NCBI RefSeq assembly: GCF_003533305.1 | Contig: NZ_DOEH01000009.1 | Span: forward strand, 186,001 to 250,000 | DNA length: 64,000 nt | Reading direction: 5' to 3' | Source: Providencia sp. | GTDB lineage: Bacteria > Pseudomonadota > Gammaproteobacteria > Enterobacterales > Enterobacteriaceae | Shown here: positions 37,773 to 47,034 of the stretch, one piece after another | Position numbering within the stretch: position 1 is the first letter of the stretch | Layout of the letters: each line of letters starts with the position of its first letter | The notes under the pieces: generated by a model | Told to the model about the DNA's origin: nothing | What the model saw: only the letters and a program-made list of their open reading frames with translations | Databases searched by the model: none | Made by a program: the position numbers and the translations under genes

Positions 37773-37789
37773 CCAGCCGGAGGACGTTA

Positions 37790-39058
37790 ATGTCAACACT
37801 TAATAGTTTGTTAGGAATGGTGGTAATACTTTTTATCGCCTTCCTTTGCTCTAATAACCGCCGCAAGATAAACTTGCGACTCGTTTCCATCGCATTAATA
37901 TTACAAATCACATTTGCATTTTGTATGTTGTATTTACCTACGGGTAAGCAAGTCATGATATGGATGGCAGATAAAGTCACCGCATTATTAGATTATACGC
38001 AAGTAGGTACTCAATTTTTACTGGGTGGGTTAGCAACAGATAAGATGTTTGAACTGTTGGGTAATGATGGTTTTATTTTCGTTTTCAAAGTATTACCTGT
38101 TCTCATTTTTTTATCTGCGCTATCCGCTTTATTGTTTCATATTGGGATCATGCAAAAACTTATTTTATTAATCGGTGGAGGGTTACATCGTTTATTAGGC
38201 TCATCTCGTGCTGAATCAATGTCATCTGCTGCAAACATTTTTCTTGGCGTAACTGAAGCACCATTAGTTATTCGCCCATACTTAAAGCATTTATCGTCAT
38301 CAGAGTTTTTTACAATTTTAGTCGGTGGAATAGCATCTATTGCAGGAACGGTATTACTAGGTTATGCACAATATGGTGTGAAAATTGAATATTTATTAGC
38401 AGCTTCTTTTATGTCTGCACCGGCAGGATTACTGTTTGCAAAATTGTTTTATCCAGAAATAGGGGTAACGAGTGATAAATTTACAACTGGCGACTCCATG
38501 CGTGGGCAGAAATCAGAATACCGTAACGGCATTGATGCGGTAACCCAAGGTGCGAGTACTGGTGTGACAATGGCACTTAACATTGCGGGTATGTTATTGG
38601 CATTGTTAGCAATTATCGCTATGTTCGATGGTCTCATGATGTGGGCAACGAGTTTCACTGGTTATGAAGTTTCTCTCACACAATTAATTGGTTGGTTATT
38701 TTCACCTGTAGCTTGGTTATTAGGGGTTGATTGGGCTGAGGCTCAATTTGCAGGGCAATTATTAGGTCAAAAGGTCTTATTCAATGAATTTATTGCTTAT
38801 GCTAATCTACAACCCTATTTAGATGGTGGAATTTTACCCGCTACAGGTGAAGCATTAAGCGTGAAAACGCAAGTCATCTTATCTTTTGCATTATGTGGTT
38901 TTACCAACATTGGTACAATTGGTATCGCAATTGGCGGAATAGGCGCAATGTGCCCAGAGCGTCGTGGCGAATTAACCAGTATTGCATTTAAAGCCTTTGG
39001 CGCTGCAATATTGGCTAACTTGATGAATGGTGCGATTGCTGGATTAATTTTAGGATAA
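37790..39058 (+). CDS. concentrative nucleoside transporter, NupC/NupX-like
   Basis: A 422-residue CNT-family nucleoside:cation symporter of the inner membrane. Landmarks are LLGNDGFIFVFKVLPVLIFL, the substrate loop NIFLGVTEAPLVIRPYLKHL (usual G-Q-T-E-A-P, here G-V-T-E-A-P), GIASIAGTVLLGYAQYG, LLGQKVLFNEFIAYANL and LCGFTNIGTIGIAIGGIGAM. GGAGG lies just before the start. It lies between the SAH hydrolase and a Crp-like gene, so adenosine or inosine is the likely cargo. Confidence 0.92.
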   Translation: MSTLNSLLGMVVILFIAFLCSNNRRKINLRLVSIALILQITFAFCMLYLPTGKQVMIWMADKVTALLDYTQVGTQFLLGGLATDKMFELLGNDGFIFVFKVLPVLIFLSALSALLFHIGIMQKLILLIGGGLHRLLGSSRAESMSSAANIFLGVTEAPLVIRPYLKHLSSSEFFTILVGGIASIAGTVLLGYAQYGVKIEYLLAASFMSAPAGLLFAKLFYPEIGVTSDKFTTGDSMRGQKSEYRNGIDAVTQGASTGVTMALNIAGMLLALLAIIAMFDGLMMWATSFTGYEVSLTQLIGWLFSPVAWLLGVDWAEAQFAGQLLGQKVLFNEFIAYANLQPYLDGGILPATGEALSVKTQVILSFALCGFTNIGTIGIAIGGIGAMCPERRGELTSIAFKAFGAAILANLMNGAIAGLILG

Positions 39059-39074
39059 TAACTGAGGTGGCAAA

Positions 39075-39734
39075 ATGATAGATGAAACGCCTTTTCGCGA
39101 GTTGTGGTTAAAATTCAGTGAACAAGAGCTATTGCCCAATGTTGATTGGTTATTTCGTCATGCGCCGCCGTCAGTTAAAAATACTTTCTGCACCATCCAT
39201 CTGCAAGAAGGATATAAATTGATTCATCAGGGTACGGAGAATCAGTTTGTTTATATTATTATTGAAGGTGAGTTTGTGGTGAACAAACTTGCGGGTAATG
39301 GTAAAGAATTAGCATTAACACTGTGTTATCGCGGTGAATTTTTAGGCGAAATGGAAGCTCTCTGCCAACAAAAACATTATTATTATGATGTAATTGCGCT
39401 AACCGATGCTCGTGTTATACGCATTCCATCAAATAGTTTTCTATCATGGGTTTCTCAAGACCATCGCTTGTCTATTTTGCTAAATCGTCAATTATCCAAG
39501 CGTTCATTAATTAATGGAGAACAACGATTAATGACAGCGGTAGATTCCATTGAGAAAAACTTACTTTATATTCTAGAACAATTACCTAGTCATCAAATCC
39601 GGTTACCTAGAGATACATTGGCCGCAATTTTAGGTACTTCTCGTCGTCATTTAGATAAAGTTTTATTTAGACTAAAAGAACAAGATGTAATTCAACAAGA
39701 AGGCCAAGTCATCATATTAAATTCAGATAGTTAA
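39075..39734 (+). CDS. Crp/Fnr-family regulator, YeiL-like
   Basis: A 219-residue regulator: a cNMP-binding-fold domain (LQEGYKLIHQGTENQFVYII, LTLCYRGEFLGEMEALCQ) and a C-terminal winged helix (LPRDTLAAILGTSRRHLDKV, LFRLKEQDVIQQEGQ). E. coli pairs the nucleoside transporter nupX with the same-length regulator yeiL, so this order is a recognisable module. No cAMP-binding Arg-Ser pair is evident, so the effector is unknown. It is the third gene of the operon, and its end overlaps the convergent TetR gene by 12 bases. Confidence 0.86.
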   Translation: MIDETPFRELWLKFSEQELLPNVDWLFRHAPPSVKNTFCTIHLQEGYKLIHQGTENQFVYIIIEGEFVVNKLAGNGKELALTLCYRGEFLGEMEALCQQKHYYYDVIALTDARVIRIPSNSFLSWVSQDHRLSILLNRQLSKRSLINGEQRLMTAVDSIEKNLLYILEQLPSHQIRLPRDTLAAILGTSRRHLDKVLFRLKEQDVIQQEGQVIILNSDS

Positions 39735-40334
39735 TGGCTTAATTAACATGTCGATGGCGCCTTGAGCTACAGCGAATAAATTTGCCTCGGTTTCTCCTGC
39801 ACGAGCTCTTAATGAAATTGAATGCAGTATTGCAGTGATAAGCTGTGCGGTTAAATCAATATCACAATTTTCTTTTAATTCTCCATCAATTAAAGCTTGC
39901 GTAATAGCAAGGGCAACTTGGTTTATTTGTGCCTTAATGACATTGGCTAAGTGCTGTTGTACTTCTGGAATATCAACTTCAGCTGAGGCAGTAGAAAGGA
40001 TCATACAACCTAATTGCCCATGTTTCCCAGTATATAATTCAATCCCAACTAAAAAATAGCGTAGTAGTCGTTGCGAAATATCGTCATTGTCATTTTGTTT
40101 ATTTAGGGCTTCACTATAGCGAGTTCCGGCTATTTTACTGAAATGTTCAATTGCTTTTTCATACATCGCAAATTTGTTTCCAAATGCGCTGTATAAGCTA
40201 GGTTTATTCATTTCGGTGGTTAGAACCAAATCATCCATAGAGGTTGCAGTATATCCTTTACGCCAAAATAGTTCTGTAATGTGATTAATCGCAATATCGC
40301 TATCGTAGCGACGAGGGCGTCCTTTTCTTTTCAT
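39723..40334 (-). CDS. TetR-family regulator
   Basis: A 203-residue repressor. The N-terminus is MKRKGRPRRYDSDIAINHIT and the HTH is FWRKGYTATSMDDLVLTTEM with NKPSLYSAFGNKFAMYEKAI, close to the NemR/YxaF type. The ligand domain is not informative. It is divergent from a DJ-1-family gene, with two similar palindromes in the 86-base spacer. Confidence 0.9.
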   Translation of the reverse strand: MKRKGRPRRYDSDIAINHITELFWRKGYTATSMDDLVLTTEMNKPSLYSAFGNKFAMYEKAIEHFSKIAGTRYSEALNKQNDNDDISQRLLRYFLVGIELYTGKHGQLGCMILSTASAEVDIPEVQQHLANVIKAQINQVALAITQALIDGELKENCDIDLTAQLITAILHSISLRARAGETEANLFAVAQGAIDMLIKPLTI

Positions 40335-40338
40335 TTTG

Positions 40339-40402
40339 TACCACTCAGTAAGATAATTATTTACTTATTATTAGATAACTGCCATTATTTTACCATTCGG
40401 TA
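40339..40402. promoter_or_regulatory. two TetR-type half-palindromic sites
   Basis: TACCACTCAGTA (40339-40350) and TACCATTCGGTA (40391-40402) share the pattern TACCAYTCRGTA and a palindromic TACC/GGTA edge. They are 52 bases apart, about five helical turns, in the tetR/DJ-1 divergent space. Confidence 0.5.
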
Positions 40403-40420
40403 TAAAAATAGGGAAGCATA

Positions 40421-41182
40421 ATGAATATTGTGAATGGTATTTATGGTAAAACGACAAAATCTATTATTGAACTTGTTGACGGGGGAAGACGTAACCAATC
40501 TACTCCATTGAAAGTAGGCATATTTGTTAGTCCCGGTTTTATGCCAATGGATATCAATGGTGCACAATCTGTTTTTACCATTGCGGCTGCTGAAATTCAT
40601 TTTATTTGGAAAGAAAAAGAGTTAGTTGAAGGCTATATTGGTTGGCCTACAATGCCAACAATGACGTTTAACGATTGTCCTGATGATCTAGATGTATTAG
40701 TTGTAGGGATGGTTCCACCTGAAATCGTTGAAGATATCGAAGTCTTAAACTTTTTTAAGCGCATAGTGCCTAAAACAAAATATGTTATTGCAACATGCTA
40801 TGGCACATTAGTGCTTGGTGCCGCAGGGTTACTTGTTGGTCGTCGGGCGACGAGTAATTCTAATGTTGTGCCTATGTTAAGTGATCTTGATGCGATTCCA
40901 GTTGCTGGAAGCGATGTGATCATCGACGGTAATATTTACACATCGGGTCCTGCTACGGGTTCTTTTGATGCATCGTTATTAGTTTTAGAGCAATTAAAAG
41001 ATACATCATTTGCACAATTGGTCGAGTTAGCAATTGAATATGACCCAAGACCGCCATTTAAAACGGGTTCTCCATTGCTTGCGGGCACTGAATTAACCGC
41101 TATTTCGCAATCATTAACTTCGTCTATTAATCAGCAATATCATCAGTCGGCAATTAAAGGTTTTAATCTGATGAGAAAATAA
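40421..41182 (+). CDS. DJ-1/PfpI-family protein (isocyanide hydratase-like)
   Basis: A 253-residue class-I amidotransferase-like protein. The core begins at LKVGIFVSPGFMPMDINGAQ. The nucleophile elbow is VIATCYGTLVLGAAGLLVGR with the catalytic Cys, followed by YTSGPATGSFDASLLVLEQL. A C-terminal extension of about 60 residues is unassigned. It is divergent from, and probably controlled by, the TetR regulator. The substrate is unknown. Confidence 0.85.
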   Translation: MNIVNGIYGKTTKSIIELVDGGRRNQSTPLKVGIFVSPGFMPMDINGAQSVFTIAAAEIHFIWKEKELVEGYIGWPTMPTMTFNDCPDDLDVLVVGMVPPEIVEDIEVLNFFKRIVPKTKYVIATCYGTLVLGAAGLLVGRRATSNSNVVPMLSDLDAIPVAGSDVIIDGNIYTSGPATGSFDASLLVLEQLKDTSFAQLVELAIEYDPRPPFKTGSPLLAGTELTAISQSLTSSINQQYHQSAIKGFNLMRK

Positions 41183-41194
41183 AATAGTTAATAT

Positions 41195-41234
41195 TAAGTG
41201 CCTATTATAGGTATTTTTTCATAATAGGCACTTA
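41195..41234. terminator. bidirectional hairpin terminator
   Basis: TAAGTGCCTATTAT (41195-41208) pairs perfectly over 14 bases with its complement at 41221-41234, loop T-rich. It follows the DJ-1 gene closely and could also end a leftward transcript through the micro-ORFs at 41285-41507. Confidence 0.7.
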
Positions 41235-41284
41235 GATGAAAAATATTTAAATTTTGTATTAAAGTTAGTGGTTCTTCATTTGTT

Positions 41285-41398
41285 TTATTTATTATAATGT
41301 GCAGTTCCTGCTGAGTAACCTTTAAATATCAATTTAATGAAAGTTATTTTTATCCATTTAAATAATGTTTCATATTTTTTGGCCTTTATATTTTTCAT
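41285..41398 (-). CDS. putative 37-residue basic micro-ORF (second of a pair)
   Basis: Unrecognised. It starts ATG at 41398 with AAGGAA about 9 bases upstream. The peptide begins MKNIKAKKYETLFKWIKITF and ends GYSAGTAHYNK: basic with an amphipathic/hydrophobic centre, suggesting membrane contact. It overlaps the end of the upstream micro-ORF in another frame, as in translational coupling. It is too short for a firm call. Confidence 0.35.
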   Translation of the reverse strand: MKNIKAKKYETLFKWIKITFIKLIFKGYSAGTAHYNK

Positions 41399-41507
41399 GG
41401 CATTTTTTCCTTATATATTTTTTAAGTTTATTTAATAACCAAAACAAAGGTTGGGTTAAAATAAATTTAGTATGAGGCTTGCCACTTGTGTTCTTTTCAT
41501 ATTCCAT
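41370..41507 (-). CDS. putative 45-residue basic micro-ORF (first of a pair)
   Basis: Unrecognised. ATG 41507 has AGGA 6 bases upstream (CAGGATATTTT). The peptide starts MEYEKNTSGKPHTKFILTQP, continues LFWLLNKLKKYIRKK and ends HEKYKGQKI, with a strongly basic amphipathic segment. It is divergent from the MocR gene. The second micro-ORF starts inside it. Both sit in a 476-base space otherwise without genes. Confidence 0.35.
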   Translation of the reverse strand: MEYEKNTSGKPHTKFILTQPLFWLLNKLKKYIRKKCHEKYKGQKI

Positions 41508-41658
41508 AAAATATCCTGTTGGTCGGCTAATCTTTAATTAGAATTACATGGTGTAAATATATAAAAAAGTGACAGATGAGTTTTTTTACAAAATACAGAT
41601 CAAATCAGTCTGTTTTGTATTACAGTACAGATACGGCAAAAAAGTTAAGGGTTTAAGC

Positions 41659-43065
41659 GTGTTACTGTATAAAAAAATAGCGCAGATGCTACAGGATAAA
41701 ATTAATCGTGGAGAGTATCTCGGCGGTGAAAAATTGCCATCAGTTAGGGATATTGGTCGAGCTCATGATGTGAGTATCACTACAGCGCAACTGGCTTATC
41801 GCGAGTTAGAAAGAGTGCAGTTGATCTACGCGGTACCGAAATCAGGTTATTTTGTCATCCCAGAAAAAACACATGCGCCATTACCTAAAGTTGCTAATTA
41901 TATACAAAAACCTGTTCAAATAGCGCAATGGAACCCAACAATGGGGTTTTTACGCGTTTCAGAAACGCGGGGTGTGACATCTTTATCTTGTGCAGTACCG
42001 AATATTGAAGATAAAAGTCTAGAACCGTTGTGGCAAGAAATGGGCATGATAGCTCGACGTAAGAATTCCTTGACACTTGAGTATGATAGCTTACAAGGCT
42101 TAGAAGCGTTACGTGAACAAATCCATATTATTTCGGATGATCGTCAACTATTTACACCTGATGATGTTGTGACAACCACAAGTGGCCATCAATCTTTAGC
42201 TATTGCTTTGCAAGCTTGTACACAGGGTAATGACGTTGTCGCTGTTGAATCGCCAGCATTTCCCGGTTTATTACAAACATTATATGGATTAGGGCGTAAA
42301 ATAATTGAGATTCCGACAGATCCTGAAACTGGAATTAATCTTGATAGACTCGAGGAAGCATTTGAATGTTGGAAAGTAAAAGCCGTTGTGGTGACGCCAA
42401 CATGCAATAACCCAATGGGTTGTATCATGCCTGAATCTCATAAAAAACGATTGTTAGAGATTGCCATAAAATTCAATGGAACAGTAATAGAAAATGATTG
42501 TTTGGCTGGCTTAGCGTATGAGTATCCAAGGCCATCGACAATACAGTCACTTGATAGCGACGGTCATGTGATTTTATGCAGTTCATTTTCGAAAACTGTA
42601 GCCCCCGGTACACGTACTGGGTGGATTATCCCTGGAAAATATAAAGAAAAAGTTATGCATTTAAAATACCTTTCCCATTGTTCGGGGGAAGTATTTATGC
42701 AGCAGGTAATGGCCAATTTTTTAAAAGAAGGGCACTATTTTTTGCATTTACGCCGAATGCGTCAACATTATAGTGAGTTACAGTGCCAATATAAGGAGTT
42801 GGTTGAGAGTCATTTTCCTGCACATACGCGTATATCAAGACCACAAGGTGGATTTTCACTTTGGGTTGAACATTTACCGGTCGATAATCGAAAGCTATTA
42901 GATATATTACACCGTAATAAAGTCACGGTCTTGACGGGAGAACATTTTTCTACGGGTGAGTGCTTTGCTAATCACTTGCGTATTAATTATGCGTTACCAT
43001 TAATTGCAAGAAGACGAAATGCGATTAAAATACTAGGTGAAACATTAAAATTAACAAGTTTATAG
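41659..43065 (+). CDS. MocR-family regulator, YdcR-like
   Basis: A 468-residue GntR-aminotransferase chimera with the same length as E. coli YdcR. The HTH is KINRGEYLGGEKLPSVRDIG and SITTAQLAYRELERVQLIYA; the PLP domain has TTTSGHQSLAIALQACT, VVVTPTCNNPMGCIMPES, ENDCLAGLAY and ILCSSFSKTVAPGTRTGWII with the PLP lysine. The frame opens at GTG 41569; GTG 41659, preceded by AAGGG, fits the family start. TCTGT (41606-41610) and ACAGA (41624-41628) upstream may be part of an operator. No divergent transporter is present. Confidence 0.88.
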   Translation: MLLYKKIAQMLQDKINRGEYLGGEKLPSVRDIGRAHDVSITTAQLAYRELERVQLIYAVPKSGYFVIPEKTHAPLPKVANYIQKPVQIAQWNPTMGFLRVSETRGVTSLSCAVPNIEDKSLEPLWQEMGMIARRKNSLTLEYDSLQGLEALREQIHIISDDRQLFTPDDVVTTTSGHQSLAIALQACTQGNDVVAVESPAFPGLLQTLYGLGRKIIEIPTDPETGINLDRLEEAFECWKVKAVVVTPTCNNPMGCIMPESHKKRLLEIAIKFNGTVIENDCLAGLAYEYPRPSTIQSLDSDGHVILCSSFSKTVAPGTRTGWIIPGKYKEKVMHLKYLSHCSGEVFMQQVMANFLKEGHYFLHLRRMRQHYSELQCQYKELVESHFPAHTRISRPQGGFSLWVEHLPVDNRKLLDILHRNKVTVLTGEHFSTGECFANHLRINYALPLIARRRNAIKILGETLKLTSL

Positions 43066-43129
43066 AACATTTTTTTTCACTAAAGCAAATGATATTATTT
43101 TTTTAATTATTACAATCCCGCTGAGTTTT

Positions 43130-43164
43130 AATTAATGAGTCCATAGGAAATGGATTCATTAATT
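43130..43164. terminator. bidirectional hairpin between mocR and ydeE
   Basis: AATTAATGAGTCCAT (43130-43144) pairs with ATGGATTCATTAATT (43150-43164) with one wobble. An outer CCGCT/AGCGG extension (43119-43123/43165-43169) lengthens it. Confidence 0.65.
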
Positions 43165-43175
43165 AGCGGTGAGTA

Positions 43176-44369
43176 TTAAGATGCTGCTACAATTGATTGT
43201 GATTTTCTAACTCTCATTCCATTTAGCATACTTAACCAAGCGAGTACAGTAACAAATATAAGGATAATAAAAATAGAATAAGGGGGTAATTCAGTTAGTA
43301 CAATCCCAGTTAGCATTGGATTAAATGCCCCACCTAATAATCCGAGTGATTGAGCAGAAAAATAACTCGATTTCATTCCTTCTGGTGCAATACTATCTAT
43401 TAGCATATATTCACCCGGCGCGTAAATGAGTTCTCCTAAGGTGAAAATAAAGGAAGCTAACGCCCATAAATATAAGTTTTCACCTGCATTCATAAACACC
43501 ACTAAGCTAACAACAAAAAATAAACTGCCTAACGTCATCAACTTTCTAAGATTATCAGGATTAATACGTTTACCGACAGTATATTGTAAGGTAACAACAA
43601 CAATCGCATTAACAGGCAATACGACTCCGATAACGGCTTGTGCAAATTCGCTATTTGCTACTGTGATGACATATTGAGAAATCCAAGTAATAAAGGAGCC
43701 AAAGACTAAAGAACCAAGAAAAGTCGATAAAATAAACCATGCTAAAACGCGATCATGCAGCATTGCTGCGGGATTCCATACTCTTACTTTACCATCTTCA
43801 TGTTGTGCAGGTTTGATGCTTTGCACAAAGCGTTGAATAAAAAAGATCGGTATGGTCGCTGAAATTGCAGCAAGCCAGAAAGGTAAGTTGATGCTATACA
43901 TCAATAACCAGGTTCCAAGTGGCGGACCAATTGTCCACCCGATATTAATAAAAGTATAATTGAGAGAGAAGATTTTGGCCTTAAGCGCGACGGAAAGTGT
44001 ATCTGCAAAGTAGCCTTTTAAGACAGTTGAGAAAACAGAATAAGAACAATTAACCAAGGAAAAAAATACGACCACTAGCATTGCATTACTCATCAGAGGG
44101 ATAGCAATAAAACCACTAATAAAAGCCATTATCGCTAATAACATGCAGCGTTTCTTATCAACGCGATCGGCTAAAATACCGAACCCCATACTAAATAAAA
44201 TACCAATAGTTAAGGCAATACTCATAGCTATGCCAACAATATCAATTGCCATATGATATTCACGGGTAAGATAAATGGCCATAAAAGGCAAAGTAGCACC
44301 ACGTCCTATCGTTAAAAGAAGAGAGGACACTAGCAATGCACTATTAGATATATTGGACTTTGACCACAT
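43176..44369 (-). CDS. ydeE: MFS transporter YdeE (dipeptide exporter family)
   Basis: A 397-residue, 12-helix permease very like E. coli YdeE, reported as a dipeptide exporter. Matches include LLVSSLLLTIGRGATLPFMA, SMGFGILADRVDKKRCMLLA, NCSYSVFSTVLKGYFAD and NIGWTIGPPLGTWLLMYSIN, nearly identical to E. coli in the last stretch. It is transcribed alone, with 274 bases upstream to the next gene. Confidence 0.92.
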   Translation of the reverse strand: MWSKSNISNSALLVSSLLLTIGRGATLPFMAIYLTREYHMAIDIVGIAMSIALTIGILFSMGFGILADRVDKKRCMLLAIMAFISGFIAIPLMSNAMLVVVFFSLVNCSYSVFSTVLKGYFADTLSVALKAKIFSLNYTFINIGWTIGPPLGTWLLMYSINLPFWLAAISATIPIFFIQRFVQSIKPAQHEDGKVRVWNPAAMLHDRVLAWFILSTFLGSLVFGSFITWISQYVITVANSEFAQAVIGVVLPVNAIVVVTLQYTVGKRINPDNLRKLMTLGSLFFVVSLVVFMNAGENLYLWALASFIFTLGELIYAPGEYMLIDSIAPEGMKSSYFSAQSLGLLGGAFNPMLTGIVLTELPPYSIFIILIFVTVLAWLSMLNGMRVRKSQSIVAAS

Positions 44370-44643
44370 AACTCACGACCTAAAATTATAATAGTTGTTA
44401 TAGAATTAATAAATGCTACTCAAGGAATTTACTGCGGGTAGATATGATAAAATACATAAAAATAATGTCGCAAGAAATGGCTTATTGCCCTTAAAAATAA
44501 AAACAATATTTTGATTATGCCAATGTCCCATTAGCCACCAAATATCTGGTTATTGGAGGTCGTCTAAATTTAATTAGCGTAATCTGCTGTCACTATCTGT
44601 TTGATTTTTAGTTAAATAAGATGAAAATTAAAAACTAAGCCAA

Positions 44644-45450
44644 TTATTCTATTGTTTCATGTCCTTTCACTGGTATATAAACTATTAAGCGATTACCTTT
44701 TTCAATATCAAAGGTGAGCGAACTGTAATCATAGATTTGCTGTTGATTTTGATAGTTGATTTCACGTATGCCAGTACAGGGCTGGTAAATTTCATGTCGA
44801 TGCCATAAATCGTTAAAAAGAGTTGATTCAGAATTTAGGGTATTAATAAGTTTTTTAATATTAGGGTTATTTTTTGTTCGTGCATAATCTCTACGAAAAC
44901 TCGCAAGTAATTGCTGAGCAACTAATGGCCATTGGTTAAATCGTGCACGGTAACGTTCATCAATAAACAATAAATAGAGAAAATTACATCGGTGAGATTT
45001 TGCTTGTGAAAAATGGAAATAATGATCTGCTTGTGTGTTAAATGCTAATACGTCCCAATGTAAATTTAAGACATAGCAAAGATAATCGTTAGGAAAATCT
45101 TTAATCATTCGTGATATTGCAGAGGGAACATTGCTTTCCGTATTTTCAGTCGCAATAGGTTCACGATTTTGTGTTAATAGATATAAGTGTTGGCGCTCAG
45201 CACTATTTAAATGTAACGCAGTTGCTAAGCTATCAAGAAATTGGGTTGATACACCAATATCTCGTCCTTGTTCTAACCATGTATACCAAGTTAACCCGAC
45301 GCCAGCGAGAGTTGCGACTTCTTCACGACGTAACCCTGGCGTTCTTCTACGAGTTGTTCGAGGTAATCCCATAAGTTCAGGGGATAAACTTTCACGCTTA
45401 TTTTTCAAGAAATCAGCAAGTTCAGGACGAGTTCTTTGTCTATCTTTCAT
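44644..45450 (-). CDS. HTH regulator with MmyB-like ligand domain
   Basis: A 268-residue regulator. The N-terminal Xre-type HTH reads LADFLKNKRESLSPELMGLP, TPGLRREEVATLAGVGLTWY and TWLEQGRDIGVS. The C-terminal half is a PAS-like MmyB ligand-binding domain (LHWDVLAFNTQADHYFHF, LLFIDERYRARFNQW). It is divergent from a DHA2 efflux pump 100 bases away, its probable target. Confidence 0.9.
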   Translation of the reverse strand: MKDRQRTRPELADFLKNKRESLSPELMGLPRTTRRRTPGLRREEVATLAGVGLTWYTWLEQGRDIGVSTQFLDSLATALHLNSAERQHLYLLTQNREPIATENTESNVPSAISRMIKDFPNDYLCYVLNLHWDVLAFNTQADHYFHFSQAKSHRCNFLYLLFIDERYRARFNQWPLVAQQLLASFRRDYARTKNNPNIKKLINTLNSESTLFNDLWHRHEIYQPCTGIREINYQNQQQIYDYSSLTFDIEKGNRLIVYIPVKGHETIE

Positions 45451-45550
45451 ATAGCCTATTGTATTTAGTAATAGTATAAGTAGTTAAATTGTAGCAGGAT
45501 AATTAATTTATTATAGTCTTCATTTATTGGGCTGTCTAAATGAGAATTAT

Positions 45551-46945
45551 ATGAATAAACATCAAGGAATTGCCTTGTTTGTATTGCTGCTTGCAGGTTT
45601 CGTGACAATTTTTGATTTATTTGTCGTTAATGTTGCCATTGTGAGCATAGAAAAATCTTTAAATGCTAGTCTTACTGAATTGACATTAATTATTGTAGGA
45701 TATGAATTAGCTTTTGGCTTATTACTAATCACAGGGGGAAGATTAGGCGATATTTTTGGTAAAAAAACATTGTATCAGGCCGGTATGCTATTTTTTATTC
45801 TCTCATCGGTACTTTGTGCTTTAGCACCTACGGCAATGCTATTAGTGATAGCACGATTTATTCAAGGGTTATCATCTGCTATTTTATTTCCACAGGTTTA
45901 TTCAAGTATCCGCATTAATTTTGATCAGCAGCAAGCCAAAAAGGCTTTTGGTTATTTAGGTATGATGTTAGGGCTTGCCGCGATTGCAGGACAAGCTTTC
46001 GGTGGATGGTTAATAACCTTAAATTTGTTTGGATTAAGTTGGAGAACTATTTTTTTAATTAATATTCCAATTGGTATTTTAGCTATCGCTTTATCTCATT
46101 ACTTATCTGAAGGAGATAAAATTAAGGTCAATTTAGATTGGGTAGGTGTTATTTTATCTAGCAGTGGGATTGGTGTAACACTATTACCTTTTTTAATGCT
46201 ACCTATTTGGGGGTGGGCTTTAAGTAGTTCTTCCATATTAATTATGGGATTATTGTTGATAGCATTATTTGTTTATTATGAAATTAAATTAGAACAAAAA
46301 AGAAAAGTGCCTTTATTGAGCATAAGAATATTGAATAATCGTCCATTTGTGATTGGTCTGTTCATCGTTATGTGCGTTTATGCTACCTCGTCAGCGTTCC
46401 CATTGTTGCTATCAATACTATTACAAAATGGGTTAGGGCTGACGCCATTACAGTCAGGTTTAATGTTTGTTCCTGCCAGTATTGGTTTTGTTATTTCCTC
46501 TTTCATAACCCCAAGTTGGGTAAACCGATATGGCGATAAAGTTTTATTATGGGGGGCTGTATTATATGGTATTAGTTATATCGTTTTGATGATGAATATA
46601 AACGTTACATCATCTTTAATTCATTTCAATAAATTGATATTGAGTTTATTTTTTATCGGATTCACGCAAGGGATGATTATGACTCCAATGCTAAATTTAG
46701 TGCTATCAACCGTTCAGATGGAGTCTGCAGGCATGGCTTCTGGTTTTACGGCAACGTTACAACAAATTGGTGCGGCTATTGGTGCAACGGCAGCTTTAGT
46801 TATTTTACAATATAAACTACAACATACAGTAAGCAAAATGGCATTTGAGCAACTTAGTAATGCTGTAAGTTTTAGTCTTTTATTTAATGTCATTATGGCA
46901 TTGTGTGCTGCGGGGCTTCTTTGGTTATTGATAAGGTTAAAATAA
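45551..46945 (+). CDS. MFS drug exporter, DHA2 (EmrB-like) family
   Basis: A 464-residue, 14-helix efflux pump. Landmarks are TIFDLFVVNVAIVSIEKSLN, ELAFGLLLITGGRLGDIFGK, RFIQGLSSAILFPQVYSSIR and GMMLGLAAIAGQAFGGWLIT. ATG 45551 begins the conserved MNKHQGIALF; the frame runs back to TTG 45527. No membrane-fusion partner gene is adjacent. Probably controlled by the divergent MmyB-like regulator. Confidence 0.9.
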   Translation: MNKHQGIALFVLLLAGFVTIFDLFVVNVAIVSIEKSLNASLTELTLIIVGYELAFGLLLITGGRLGDIFGKKTLYQAGMLFFILSSVLCALAPTAMLLVIARFIQGLSSAILFPQVYSSIRINFDQQQAKKAFGYLGMMLGLAAIAGQAFGGWLITLNLFGLSWRTIFLINIPIGILAIALSHYLSEGDKIKVNLDWVGVILSSSGIGVTLLPFLMLPIWGWALSSSSILIMGLLLIALFVYYEIKLEQKRKVPLLSIRILNNRPFVIGLFIVMCVYATSSAFPLLLSILLQNGLGLTPLQSGLMFVPASIGFVISSFITPSWVNRYGDKVLLWGAVLYGISYIVLMMNINVTSSLIHFNKLILSLFFIGFTQGMIMTPMLNLVLSTVQMESAGMASGFTATLQQIGAAIGATAALVILQYKLQHTVSKMAFEQLSNAVSFSLLFNVIMALCAAGLLWLLIRLK

Positions 46946-47034
46946 AAAATTTAATTAGCTTTAGATATACCTATATTAGCTACTCATAGAGCTAATAATT
47001 CGTACAATTTATATTATTAATGATTTTATTTACT

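Noticed and set aside
44370..44643. Small RNA or ORF between ydeE and the MmyB-like regulator
   Set aside because: No hairpin with U-tract and no ORF with a good start; most likely just promoter DNA.
45131..45454. 107-codon ORF opposite the MmyB-like regulator
   Set aside because: Fully antisense to a well-supported gene with strong HTH motifs; mirrors its codon pattern.
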